Below, piece by piece: positions 9,659 to 19,253 of a stretch of DNA of 64,000 bases; position 1 is the first letter of the stretch, and the number at the start of each line of letters is the position of its first letter. This stretch comes from Acholoe squamosa (Eukaryota > Annelida > Polychaeta > Phyllodocida > Polynoidae), in contig OX439044.1 in assembly GCA_949317995.1 (NCBI GenBank), positions 10,449,141 through 10,513,140 on the forward strand, in the 5' to 3' direction. The notes beneath the pieces were generated by a model, which made no database searches, was not told the DNA's origin, and saw nothing but the letters and a program-made list of their open reading frames with translations. The translations under genes and the position numbers were made by a program.

Positions 9659-11248
9659 CCCAGCAAATTGTTGTGACTCCTCGTCAACCTGTGTGAAGTG
9701 GCTCACACATGTCGCTAGATGGAACACGACGTCGCTATAGCACAAGATCACCAGGAATAGCAATGGTGGTGATCACATGGCCTCACCTCAGATGGCGAGG
9801 ATGGTGATCACTCAGACTCACCAGGGATGGCCACGCGGGTGATCACTCACCTCGCTAGATGAAACACGCACCTCGTCATAGCACATGTTCACCAGGGATG
9901 GCGACATGAGTGATCACTCATCCTCACCAGGGATGGCGACATGAGTGATCACTCACTTCGCTAGATGAGACGCACACCTCGTCATAATGCACATTCACCA
10001 CGGATGGCAAGGATTGTGATCAGTCACCTCGCTAGATAAAACGCGTACCTCGTGATAGCACAGGTTCACCACAGATGGTGAGGATCTTGATCACCCACAC
10101 TCACCAGGGATGGCGACGTGGGTGATCACTCACCTCGCTAGATGAAACGCACACCACATCATAGCGCAGGTTCACCATGGATGGCGAGAGTGGTGATCAC
10201 TCAGACTCACCAGTGATGGCGACGCTGGTGATCACTCACCTTGTTAGATGAAAAGCTCATGATCATCGACATTGGTAATCATGCAGCCTCACATCTGCCA
10301 GATCAAAGTATGTTTTGCCAGAGAAGGTATTGCCATATGTATCTTCCCTCTAACCACAGACAAGGTGTTCATGTTGATATTTCCCTATGTATTTTTCCTG
10401 TAACCAGAGAAAAGGTGTTTATGGATAGTTGCTTTCATTTTAGAGATACCTCTATCTAAATTCAATTGATATTCTCTCTATATAATCTTGTTTGATTCAA
10501 CTCTGAAGTATTACATGGAAATCAGTGTGAAACAAAGCACATTTGATACGTATGGGACTTATACTTCATGCCCACACTTCCTAGATAGGCTACATGTGGA
10601 ACAGTGGTGCTGTCTCAACACCTTTGGCAATGGTGGTGATAAGTTGCCACTGTGAGTGAGAGTGAGTGACAGATGATGCAATCCTCAGAGAGCATTGACT
10701 TGGAGTGACACAAATTCACGCATTGAGTGAGACAAAGGCTGGCAATGGTGGTGATAAGTTGCCATTCTTAGTGAGAGTGAGTGACAGATGATGCAATCCT
10801 CAGAGAGCATTGACATGGAGTGACACAAGTTCACGCATTGAGTGAGACCAATGTTGGCAATGGTAGTGATAAGTCGCCATTATGTGTGAGAGTTGATGCC
10901 AGTGGCACGGGAGTGGTACATAATCACACAGTGAGTCAGATCCATGTTGGCGATGCTTGTGATAAGCCGCCATTCTGAGTGAGAGTTGACAGGCAGTGGC
11001 ACATACTCACGCAGTGAGTTAGATCCATGTTGGCGATGGTGGTGATAAGTCACCATGCTTTGTGAGGGATGACAAGGGGTGGCACATACTCACGCAGTGA
11101 GTGAGATCATGTTGGTGACTGTTGTGATAAATTGCCATGCCATGTGAGACTGACACACAGTGGCGAAAGATGACGCAGTGAGTTATCACTCAGAAAGGAG
11201 TCACCATTGATGACCAATCATGGCGGCAGATAACGACAATTTGCTGGG
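9659..11248 (+). repeat. Left foldback arm
   Basis: The arm is about 1590 bp. The outer tandem array has units with TCACCAGGGATGGCGA and CTCGCTAGATGAAACGC. The inner array has units with GAGTGAGTGACAGATGATGC and TTGGCAATGGTGGTGATAAG. The central 219-bp open frame at 10241-10459 encodes the same 72 residues as its mirror at 12227-12445. That frame has no conserved domain and is probably not a gene. Confidence 0.8.
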
Positions 11249-11252
11249 TATG

Positions 11253-11421
11253 TTAACCCTTTAATGGCCGCTGATGCATTACTGTTTATAGATCAAACCT
11301 GCAGGGTCGGCATGATGCACCAATGAAGTGCTGGTAAGCAGTCTCGCCAGCACTTCATTGGTGCATCATGACGACCAATGGGCATGATACACTCCTGCAC
11401 CAGCGGCCTTTGAAGGGTTTA
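11253..11421. mobile_element. TTAA-site MITE in the foldback spacer
   Basis: TTAACCCTTTAATGGCCGCTG at the left and GGCCTTTGAAGGGTTTA at the right are the family ends, the last TTAA having changed to TTTA. One inner palindrome remains (AGTGCTGG-TAAGCAGTCTCGCC-AGCACTTCATTG). It occupies most of the asymmetric centre of the foldback, which helps separate the arms. Confidence 0.8.
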
Positions 11422-11447
11422 GAAATAACCCCCTGGTACCATTGTAA

Positions 11448-13062
11448 CCCAGCAAATTGTTGTTATCTGTCGCCATGATTGGTCATCAATGGTGACTCCT
11501 TTCTGAGTGATAACTCACTGCGTCATCTTTCGCCACTGTGTGTCAGTCTCACATGGCATGGCAATTTATCACAACAGTCACCAACATGATCTCACTCACT
11601 GCGTGAGTATGTGCCACCCCTTTTCATCCCTCACAAAGCATGGTGACTTATCACCACCATCGCCAACATGGATCTAACTCACTGCGTGAGTATGTGCCAC
11701 TGCCTGTCAACTCTCACTCAGAATGGCGGCTTATCACAAGCATTGCCAGCATGGATCTGACTCACTGTGTGATTATGTACCACTCCCGTGCCACTGGCAT
11801 CAACTCTCACACAAAATGGTGACTTATCACTACCATTGCCAACATTGGTCTCACTCAATGCGTGAACTTGTGTCACTCCATGTCAATGCTCTCTAAGGAT
11901 TGCATCATCTGTCACTCACTCTCACTCAGAATGGCAACTTATCACCACCATTGCCAGCCTTTGTCTCACTCAATGCGTGAATTTGTGTCACTCCAAGTCA
12001 ATGCTCTCTGAGGATTGCATCATCTGTCACTCACAGTGGCAACTTATCACCACCATTGCCAAAGTTGTTGAGACAGCACCACTGTTCAACATGTAGCCTA
12101 TCTAGGAATTGTGGGCATGAAGTATAAGTCCCATACGTATCAAATGTGCTTTGTTTCACACTGATTTCCATGTAATACTTCAGAGTTGAATCAAACAAGA
12201 CTGTATAGAGAGAATATCAATTGAATTTAGATAGAGGTATCTCTAAAATGAAAGCAACTATCCATAAACACCTTTTCTCTGGTTACAGGAAAAATACATA
12301 GGGAAATATCAACATGAACACCTTGTCTGTGGTTAGAGGGAAGATACATATGGCAATACCTTCTCTGGCAAAACATACTTTGATCTGGCAGATGTGAGGC
12401 TGCATGATTACCAATGTCGATGATCATGAGCTTTTCATCTAACAAGGTGAGTGATCACCAGCGTCGCCATAACTGGTGAGTCTGAGTGATCACCACTCTC
12501 GCCATCCATGGTGAACCTGTGCTATGACGTGGTGCGCGTTTCATCTAGCGAGGTGAGTGATCACTCGTGTCGCCATCCCTGGTGAGTGTGGGTGATCAAG
12601 ATCCTCACCATCTGTGGTGAACCTGTGCTATCATGAGGTACGCGTTTTATCTAGCAAGGTGACTGATCACAATCCTTGCCATCCGTGGTGAATGTGCATT
12701 ATGACGTGGTGTGCGTCTCATCTAGCAAAGTGAGTGATCACTCATGTCGCCATCCCTGGTGAGGATGAGTGATCACTCATGTCGCCATCCCTGGTGAGGA
12801 TGAGTGATCACGATCCTCGCCATCCCTGGTGAACATGTGCTATGACGAGGTGCGTGTTTCATCTAGCGAGGTGAGTGATCACCCGCGTTGCCATCCCTGG
12901 TGAGTCTGAGTGATCACCATCCTCGCCATCTGAGGTGAGGTCATGTGATCACCACCATTGCTATTCCTGGTGATCTTGTGCTATAGCGACGTCGTGTTCC
13001 ATCTAGCGACATGTGTGAGCCACTTCACACAGGTTGACGAGGAGTCACGCCAATTTGCTGGG
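11448..13062 (-). repeat. Right foldback arm
   Basis: About 1615 bp, the reverse complement of the left arm at an estimated 95-98 percent identity by eye. Differences are scattered substitutions plus a repeat-unit swap near 12760-12800. High identity implies recent formation or continuing gene conversion between arms. Confidence 0.8.
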
Positions 13063-13424
13063 AAGTGATACATGACGATATTATCAGTGTAAATACAGCA
13101 TATCTGGGGTTACTACCTGGCCGTGTAGATAAAGGTAGGCTGTTTATTATTCTTAGTTTAAATAGAGACATGGTGGGATAACTTGTGTCTTATACTCTTT
13201 TACAGTTATCTGTGCATATCAAACAATCTATCTAAATCTGTGCCGGACGTGGGATCATGTGTTTTCATTCTGTGATTCTGCAAAAGAAATCTCCCCCCCA
13301 GGAGTTATACATTTTCTCGGGTTTCAACCCTTTTGCTCTTTTGGCTTGACCTTTTAAATTGACCTTTTTTAGGGAAGGTTAAAAGTGGGGTTTGCAAGTA
13401 TACTCACGCCCACAATTATTGAAC

Positions 13425-13508
13425 AAGTAACTAATGGATAACTGATGACTGCCGAGTGTTATTATCATCGATAACCCCCACGAGTCATCAGTTATCCATT
13501 GACTACTT
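13425..13508. repeat. Hairpin H3 (AATGGATAACTGATGACT stem)
   Basis: The arms of about 27 bp, AAGTA-AATGGATAACTGATGACT and its inverse, enclose a 32-base loop containing CCGAGTGTTATTATC and CCCCCACGAG. Four mismatches sit near the base. The stem is unrelated to the other hairpins. Confidence 0.75.
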
Positions 13509-13624
13509 ATTTTATACCACGAAACCAATAAATAATCAATATTATACCAATAAATTCAAATTGAAAACAAAAATTATTTCCCCTTCCCGGGACTCGAAGC
13601 CAGCCATGACAGTGTGTGTACACA

Positions 13625-14000
13625 GGTACATACACCTCGGCGCCCGGCAGCGGACAGCGGCAGCGCACACGGCGAAAAAAGATTTCAATGCGTCTCGCTG
13701 TTATGTTTGTGTATAAAATACACCTCCTCGCCCGGCAGCGGACAGCTACAGCGCACATGGCGAAAAAGCTTCTCGCGGTTATGTTTGTGTATAATACACC
13801 TCGTCGCCCTGCAGCGGACAGCGACAGCGCACACGGCGAAAAAAAATATGCCTGAACCGGGGCTCGATCCGCGGACCTCTCACGGCTGAGCGCTAGGCGC
13901 TAACCGCTAGGCCACGGGGTCTACTCCCTTCTCGGCTTGGCTATGTGTACAATACACCTCGTCGCCCGGCAGCGGACAGCGACAGCGCACACGGCTTTGT
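13625..14000. repeat. GC-rich tandem array (four units) with a tRNA-like insert
   Basis: CGCCCGGCAGCGGACAGC recurs at about 13639, 13729, 13806 (one base changed) and 13960, each followed by GCGCACACGGCGAAAAA or a close variant and preceded by TATAATACACCTCGTCG. The unit is 77-91 bp, and the longer last interval is explained by the tRNA-like segment at 13852-13921. The array produces several overlapping open frames, none resembling a protein family. Base composition is far richer in GC than the surroundings. Confidence 0.75.
13852..13921 (-). tRNA. tRNA-like segment inside the tandem array
   Basis: On the minus strand it reads GACCCCGTGGCCTAGCGG then TTAGCGCC, and a B-box GGATCGAGCCCCGG, at tRNA spacing. 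A partial acceptor pairing (GACCCCG with CGGTTC) is imperfect. Another B-box-like piece (GGCTTCGAGTCCCGGG, minus strand) lies at about 13585-13602, so the array may derive from a tRNA-headed SINE. Confidence 0.5.
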
Positions 14001-14040
14001 ATCATATCCAGACTTGGTTCTAACCAAGCCTCTCTCGTCA

Positions 14041-14113
14041 GTCCCTGTGGCGCAATGCATAGGGAGTTGGATTAGGGATCTGAGACTGTAGGTTCGAGCC
14101 CTGCCCTGGCCTT
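14041..14113 (+). tRNA. tRNA-like segment (SINE head or pseudogene)
   Basis: It has the A-box-like TGTGGCGCAATGCATAGGGA and a perfect B-box GGTTCGAGCCC, with the start GTCCCTG. The D and anticodon arms are distorted and the acceptor does not close, so function as a tRNA is unlikely. Confidence 0.5.
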
Positions 14114-14163
14114 GAAAATTTCATGGGTTTTAACATGTAACATATGACATGTAAGGACATGAG

Positions 14164-14220
14164 GTTATCAATGTAAGGCATGTGGTTATCCAGGATAACC
14201 GCACGCCTTACATGGATAAC
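14164..14220. repeat. Hairpin H4 (GGTTATCC apex) and flanking direct repeats
   Basis: Arms of 28 bp with three mismatches (GTTATC-ATGTAAGGC-GGTTATCC and inverse) meet at almost no loop. The right arm is then partly repeated in direct orientation (CACGCCTTACATTGATAACCG). The downstream sequence GGTGTGCAATATCGACAG-ATAT also occurs after a GATAAC-rich inverted segment at about 45720-45800, so this is a dispersed two-part element. Confidence 0.7.
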
Positions 14221-14807
14221 TGCACGCCTTACATTGATAACCGCACGCCTTCCAAAATTGATGTTACAGCCTATAGGGTGTGCAATATCGACAGATATGT
14301 GGATGAGAATAGACCCCAAAAAGACTGTGTAAGCCAGAAATCGTGGTATAACATACAATATTTACTCCTTCTTCACATCTCAACTGCCTGTTTTCCTATA
14401 ATGCACTCAGATGCATTCGTGTATTTTAGGGCAACAGACAGTCTTGATGTGAAGAAGATCGTTGTCTATTATCATTATAAAACGTTGTACATTTCATTCC
14501 AATCACTTAAGTACCTAATTAAGGTATGTCTAGACCAATTAACAGCCCTTGACTTGTTTACAGCTATGGTGACCTTGCTCAGGTGTGCACTACACTCCTA
14601 TAATGCACTTAAGGTCATTTCTATTGTGCAGCAGAGCACTGCCAGACATTGTATAAGTTTTGATAGTTTATAGGCTACAACTTGGTTCTTAGAATCTTAG
14701 AATCAGGTGAAAGAAATAAAAGAAAGGAAAAGATTTTCTGATTCAAATACAATTGCTTTGATTGCTGTCAGCTCTAATTGTGAGCATATTGTCCAGCATG
14801 GTAGTCA

Positions 14808-15047
14808 TGCAGATGACCTAACCAATACAATTTAATCACCAAACCGTGCTGCCAGAACTCGTTAGTACTAGGTAGGGGCAAATCTCCTATCTACTAATTG
14901 AGTAAACTTACCCATAATTTATGAGGCCTAGTCCTTTAATGAGGGCATAATGCCTGAAGCCTTCATATTCATTTGCTGTATGTGCCATGGTCTTATTTAC
15001 ACTGATTTGATGATCAGGCGAACCCACAACTCTTCAAGGGCAGCTAA
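14808..15047 (+). repeat. Dispersed 240-bp repeat (copy 1)
   Basis: It matches 21478-21726 along its length. Shared blocks include CCTATCTACTAATTGAGTAA, TTTATGAGGCCTAGTCCTTT and CATAATGCCTGAAGCC, ending at GGGCAGCTAA. The copies are similar by eye, with no TIRs found. The type is unknown; it could be a SINE-like or MITE interior. Confidence 0.65.
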
Positions 15048-15051
15048 ATAA

Positions 15052-15179
15052 GCAAATGTCCACTACCATGGGATATTTTTACATCGTATTCCCCGAGATG
15101 GGACTGGCCTATCCCACGAAGCCATTATATGGCTGAGTGGCAAACGATGTAAAAAATCCCATGGAAGTGGGACATTTGC
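15052..15179. repeat. Hairpin H5 (GCAAATGTCC...GGACATTTGC)
   Basis: Arms of about 40 bp include CCATGGGAT-TTTTTACATCGT with a few mismatches. The loop of about 50 bases holds CCCCGAGATGGG. It directly abuts the TIR element at 15181. A decayed version of the right arm precedes the related element at 28592. Confidence 0.75.
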
Positions 15180-15180
15180 A

Positions 15181-15317
15181 TTTATGTCATGGCCTAGGGG
15201 TTATTTTGCTTTTAAATAATTTTTGAATACGGACACATTGTATTCAATACCCCCCCCATGGAATACGGCAGTTCTAGTACTTATCTATAGTAATGTTTGT
15301 ATCAGCCATGACATAAA
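15181..15317. mobile_element. TTTATGTCATGGC-TIR element (copy 1)
   Basis: It starts TTTATGTCATGGCC and ends GCCATGACATAAA. The 137-bp interior includes GAATACGGACACATTGTATTC and GGAATACGGCAGTTCTAGTAC. A longer copy lies at 28592-28779. It sits exactly between hairpins H5 and H6. Non-coding. Confidence 0.75.
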
Positions 15318-15320
15318 ATG

Positions 15321-15455
15321 GTAAAGGTGAACGATGATTAGTTTGAGCCGACCGTTTCTTCACGAGCGTGTCCTGCCCACTTCGCACTCGGCGGAACGGG
15401 CAGGACACGCTCGTGAAGAAACGGTCGGCTCAAACTAATCATCGTTCACCTTTAC
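15321..15455. repeat. Hairpin H6, perfect 58-bp arms
   Basis: The arms 15321-15378 and 15398-15455 are perfectly complementary over 58 bp, with a 19-base loop ACTTCGCACTCGGCGGAAC. Perfect pairing means a very recent origin or active conversion. Elements with TTTATGTCA-type ends abut both sides. No other stem in the window shares its sequence. Confidence 0.95.
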
Positions 15456-15456
15456 A

Positions 15457-15707
15457 TTTATGTCAAGGTGTTTGGGTGGATAGTTATTCGTTATTTGATC
15501 ACTCTCCTTAAAAATTAACCCTTATTCACCTACCACCAATGCGAAATGCTGACCGCCGCCATTTTGAATGTTTACATTTCAAAAAGGCTGCGCATGCGCG
15601 GTGGACCTATGACGTCATCGTGCGGATTTCCCGCGGGTTATTTGCAGGGGTGCAATACGGGGGTTTAGTGCATTGTCAATGGGCCCTCGATATTCACCTT
15701 GACATAA
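15457..15707. mobile_element. TTTATGTCAAGGTG-TIR element
   Basis: It starts TTTATGTCAAGGTG and ends CACCTTGACATAA, giving a 251-bp element. The interior has CGCCATTTTGAATGTTTACAT, nearly the same phrase as in 25548-25785. CpG-rich words (GCGCATGCGCGGTGG, TGACGTCATCG) stand out from the AT-rich surroundings. Non-coding. Confidence 0.75.
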
Positions 15708-15870
15708 TGCAGGATTGTTCATTGGCAGCACGTCAATGGAGGTAGTATCATGCTCGTCCTTCAGGACTGTATCAGCCCCGTATTATAAAGAATTGTATGA
15801 CGCCTTGACCAGGGCTGTAATCATTCTTTACAACGACCAATAGGCATAATGCATTACAGGTCTTTAAAAT

Positions 15871-16120
15871 CCTTTAAGGGCCCCTGATGCATTAATGCAT
15901 CATGGTGATTGGTTCTCATGATGCACCAATGAAGTGAAACTGGTCGCCAGCACTTCATTGGATCATCATGCCGACCCTCCGGGGTTGATATACATACTTG
16001 CAGAGGGCCGGCATGATGCTCTACTGAAATACTGGTGAGCACTCTCGCCAGCACTTTGTTGGTGCATTATGATGATCAATGGGCCTGATGCACTCCTGCA
16101 TCAGCGGCCTTTAAAGATTA
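15871..16120. mobile_element. TTAA-site MITE, nearly complete
   Basis: CCTTTAAGGGCCCCTGATGC at the left and GCATCAGCGGCCTTTAAAGATTA at the right are decayed family ends. Two inner palindromes remain, joined by a GACCCTCCGGGGTTGATAT centre, as in the reference copy at 4022. Confidence 0.75.
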
Positions 16121-16660
16121 GAGGGTAGGCAGAGTATGGTCCATTTAGGAAGAAAAGTAAGTACGATTTTAAAAACCGACACCCCTCGGAGGGTGCATCA
16201 GGGAGCACCAGGGGGCTACCTGCAAATGCTTAAAAAAATAAAGTGCACAGTGCAGTGGGTAAACGTCAAGTCCCCAGGCCGAAGGTCCCCCAGGCGGCGA
16301 CGTACTTCAGCATCCCCTCCTCCAGCACCCCAACGAATTCAAGAACTAGTGTTGTATGGCGGTTCAACAACTAGGTGAAAGCATGTACAAGCATGACCAG
16401 CCCTACATAGTGGCGCAGAAGCTGGGTGCAACAGGTATATGAAGTACTCCTCCAGGTAGGACCCATGGGAACTTGTCCAGAAGTACATCAAGGTGAAGAG
16501 TCCTCCATCCATCCCCCGCCGGAGGGCCTCTGCCCCGGTAGAGCCCCAGACCCCCACTGATTGCCAACTAGGAAGATACTGTAATGGACCATTTAAGTAC
16601 CCCGTGGCTAATAGATTTCAATACCCCTTTGGCCAACCTAAGTCGTAGCATCTTGGTGTA

Positions 16661-16865
16661 GGGTAGATTAACCTAAAGACGTCCACATACATTGAAACGT
16701 CCACCCAACAAATTTGCCATGAAAAAATAGATTTACTGTTGCAGCAACATTGTGAAATCATTGGTGATCATTAGATCTACCAGTTCAGTAGCAAACCCAA
16801 TGTTATTGCTTTTTTCTAGGGGTGGACGTCTCAATGTATGTGGACATCTTTAGGTTAACCTACCC
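16661..16865. mobile_element. Tc1/mariner-type MITE, TA target sites
   Basis: The TIR of about 45 bp begins GGGTAGATTAACCTAAAGA and is mirrored by TCTTTAGGTTAACCTACCC. Inside it, ACGTCCACATACATTGA and its inverse extend the symmetry. TA lies on each side. Long TIRs with a TA duplication fit Tc1/mariner-derived MITEs. It is 205 bp and non-coding. Confidence 0.8.
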
Positions 16866-16925
16866 TATGTACACCTCCTACCATTCCCCAGTTATCAAGG
16901 ACCACATCCATAGCCGCTGTAGGTC

Positions 16926-17234
16926 AGGGGGGTGTTGCTTTTATGGGAAAAGGTAGTTCCCTAAAAGGTGCTTCACCTACGGTGCTCTAGATCTCTTTCC
17001 TTGTAGTCCTAACTTTTATGCTTTGTTGCAAACAAGTAGTCATGCGAGACTGGTCCTAGAAAAGGGTGTGAGTGCCTCTGCCTGTCATACACCTTTCCTG
17101 CTTTAGTGGTTAATTATAGAAGAGAGACGTCCAAAGGCCCAGAGTGGGACACAATTAGGTAGCTAGTAGTGCAGCCAAACTATTTCTAAGCAAGGCAGGT
17201 GCCTTTTCAGACTAATGTACTGAGTGGAAGTTTG
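16926..17234. repeat. Decayed copy of the CAGGAGGGTGTTGCTCC family
   Basis: It begins with a degenerate end (GGGGGGTGTTGCTTTTATGGG) and contains GCAAACAAGTAGTCATGC and GGCAGGTGCCTTTTCAGACTAATGT, in the order seen in the fuller copies at 17235-17920 and 27052-27360. Confidence 0.55.
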
Positions 17235-17920
17235 CAGGAGGGTGTTGCTCCTATTGTAAAAAGAGCTGTGAGTATGTGCCCTCTTTTCTAAACAAGTCGT
17301 GCACTGCTTTGCCATTCAACTGGCACTCACCTCATTAGTCTGAAAAGTCACCTGCCTTGTTTAAAATAGAGAGAGCTGCACTAGCAGGTACCTACTCATG
17401 TAACACGCTCTATAGTTTATTATACTGACTGACTTCTCCCACTTTTTTAGCACCATACATGTGAGCAACAAAAGGGACAAGTCATACCCTCCTGGTGAAG
17501 CAGAGCGTAACCTCTTTGGAAAAGACAGCACCTACTCCCAGCTCTCTCAACACCCTCCTGGAGGTTGTTGCTCCTATAGTAAAAGGAAGAGCTGATTAAA
17601 ATGCCCTTGTTTTCAGTCCTTTCTTTTCATGTAGCTATAACTTGTCCCTTTTGTTGCTCACAAGTGGTCATTCAAGTACGGTGCTAAAAAAGGGGGATTT
17701 GAGTAGGTACCTAGTTGGGAGAAGTCAGTCAGTATAATAAACTATAGAGCATGTGACATGAGTAGGTACCTGCTAGTGCAGCTCTCTCTATTTTAAACAA
17801 GGCAGGTGACTTTTCAGACTAATGTGGTGAGTGCAAGTACTTAGGTGAAGCAGTGCACCACTTGTTTACATAAGAGGGCACATACTCACAGCTCTTTTTA
17901 CAATAGGAGCAACACCCTCC
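17235..17920. mobile_element. Tail-to-tail dimer of the CAGGAGGGTGTTGCTCC MITE
   Basis: Two copies of about 330-360 bp lie in inverted orientation and meet at about 17562, where AACACCCTCCTGG runs straight into AGGTTGTTGCTCC. The outer ends are CAGGAGGGTGTTGCTCC and GGAGCAACACCCTCC. The pair forms a roughly 690-bp palindrome. Non-coding. Confidence 0.8.
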
Positions 17921-18962
17921 AGTGGTGTGAGAAGGAATGGCGCAGTGCATTTCCTCCTGGGGTCTATAGAAGCAGTGTTTCAGAATAGGCAACGATTTGT
18001 CCCTCATTTTCTGACTCAAACGATCAGCTATTGTACGATTTGCCCATGAGCATGGTGTTAACAATTGCACAATACGAAACTATCAAAATGCATGGGATAG
18101 AGTCTTAAGCTGTTCAAACCTATTATAGAAATAGAAGAATTGTATACACATGTACTCAAACCCTGTACAATGCTGTAAATATTAGGAAATAGATCCTACA
18201 ATTTAGTCAGATTCTACGATTTAGTCAGAGACATATTTCTGCTTTTTTCCCTAGAGCATTCATCACATTATATATTTGAGTCTGCACAGGCTTGGTATAT
18301 ACAAACAGTCAATGGGTCCCAGTCAATATGCCATGTAGCAGTACAATATGACAACAAACCATTATTCATCTAGAAATGAGTACAACTGCCACTCCACATG
18401 CACATTCAATGACCAATGTATCACAGATACAATATGCTGTTGGTCATTTCTCACCAGTTTGGGTTAAATTTGTCTGTACATTTAAGGATGGTATATACAC
18501 TGCGAACATCTGATTGATTCATCATTCAAGACACGATCCAGAAGAAAATATCAAACGGAGAATCTGGAAATCCTCCATTCCCAAATCCTGAACCATTTAA
18601 AGGATATTATGTAGCCTTGAATAAATTTGATCTAAGTACTGGACACAGAAAGTTACATCAGCTTTGAAAACAGACCGAGAAATATTGATCTAGCATTTGT
18701 TGATATTGCGTTAAAGTTGAAACAAACCTTAGTGCACCCTGGTGAGGGTTACATAGAAATGGGTCTAGACACTTAAAATTGACAGGGGGACATGGCCTTG
18801 TCTTATAGTTGACATGTGACATGGACCTTAGTGACAAGGACAGGGGAAAATGGAAATTCAATGCCATGTGACATGGCATTTTCTAAAAATCGACATGTGA
18901 CATGGGGACCCCCCATCTAGACCCCCATAGAAGTACATGTATAATGCATACAGTATACGTAC
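17921..18962 (-). other. Presumed start of intron 1 of the channel gene; no exon seen
   Basis: This stretch lies just downstream (minus strand) of the channel exon donor. I looked for an extracellular-domain exon with the family's usual cysteine pattern and found none. A GACATGTGACATGG-rich patch at 18780-18905 is a small repeat. Confidence 0.45.
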
Positions 18963-19253
18963 GTTTATTTGTGCCGGAGGGTTGGTTTTGCAAATAGTCA
19001 CATCCGGGAAGGTGGCCATTCTGTTGGTGAACTCCACACTGGTGGACGTCTCGAAATCACAGTAGACCTTAAGTAGAATATAAGACTGGTAGGTGGCCAT
19101 GGCGGCCCCCAGGAGGACACAACTTGTCCACAATGTCCGCCTGATGGGGCCACGGGCACGCATCAATTTGGGCACACCTTTCACCGAGGTCGTGTCACAA
19201 AAACGCCGCACCTCTGCGCGCCAGGGCGACGTCTGTTTTGATTTTGAGCTCAT
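18963..19253 (-). CDS. DEG/ENaC (ASIC/FaNaC-like) channel, first coding exon
   Basis: DEG/ENaC subunits assemble as trimers that form amiloride-sensitive sodium channels of the plasma membrane, gated by acid, peptides or mechanical force depending on the subfamily. This exon encodes 97 residues, the cytosolic N-terminus, TM1 and the start of the extracellular loop. Residues 21-30 (TTSVKGVPKL) match the conserved N-terminal gating motif; the usual His of His-Gly is Lys here and the Gly (residue 26) is kept. TM1 spans about residues 40-62. Residues 82-92 (FPDVTICKTNP) match the FPxVTICNxNP signature after TM1. The start codon has A at -3. The exon ends in phase 0 at AAAC|GTACGT, and the frame past it loses all family similarity. 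Later exons were not found. Only the family is certain, not the subtype or ligand. Confidence 0.85.

Larger units (their letters stand above)
9659..13062. mobile_element. 3.4-kb foldback (FB-like) composite element
   Basis: Two inverted arms, 9659-11248 and 11448-13062, flank a 199-bp spacer. Each arm is bounded by CCCAGCAAATTG and its inverse CAATTTGCTGGG, so each is also a TIR-flanked unit in its own right. The outer part of each arm is a tandem array of GTGATCACTCACCTCGCTAGATGA-type units. A unique-looking middle (about 10230-10620 and its mirror) follows. The inner part is a tandem array of about 120 bp around GGCAATGGTGGTGATAAG. Long TIRs made of tandem repeats define foldback elements such as Drosophila FB, sea urchin TU and the P-class Galileo (family knowledge). 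No transposase is visible and no clear target duplication was found at the outer ends. Confidence 0.8.

Noticed and set aside
10241-10459. 72-residue open frame repeated identically at 12227-12445 as a conserved gene
   Set aside because: Identity is explained by the inverted foldback arms, which are similar throughout. The frame has no domain and starts at a non-ATG codon in the sequence.
13616-13889. Arginine- and alanine-rich frames in the GC-rich array as genes
   Set aside because: Frames occur on both strands and in several phases over the tandem units, as expected from GC-rich repeat DNA without stops.
14182-14673. 163-residue frame, the longest in the window
   Set aside because: It begins in hairpin H4 and its direct repeats, runs through a dispersed repeat, and has no family motif or exon-like limits.
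18858-18962. Extension of the channel frame past the donor
   Set aside because: After the GT at 18962 the residues no longer resemble DEG/ENaC and turn into a GACATGTGACATGG repeat. The GTACGT donor is the better end.
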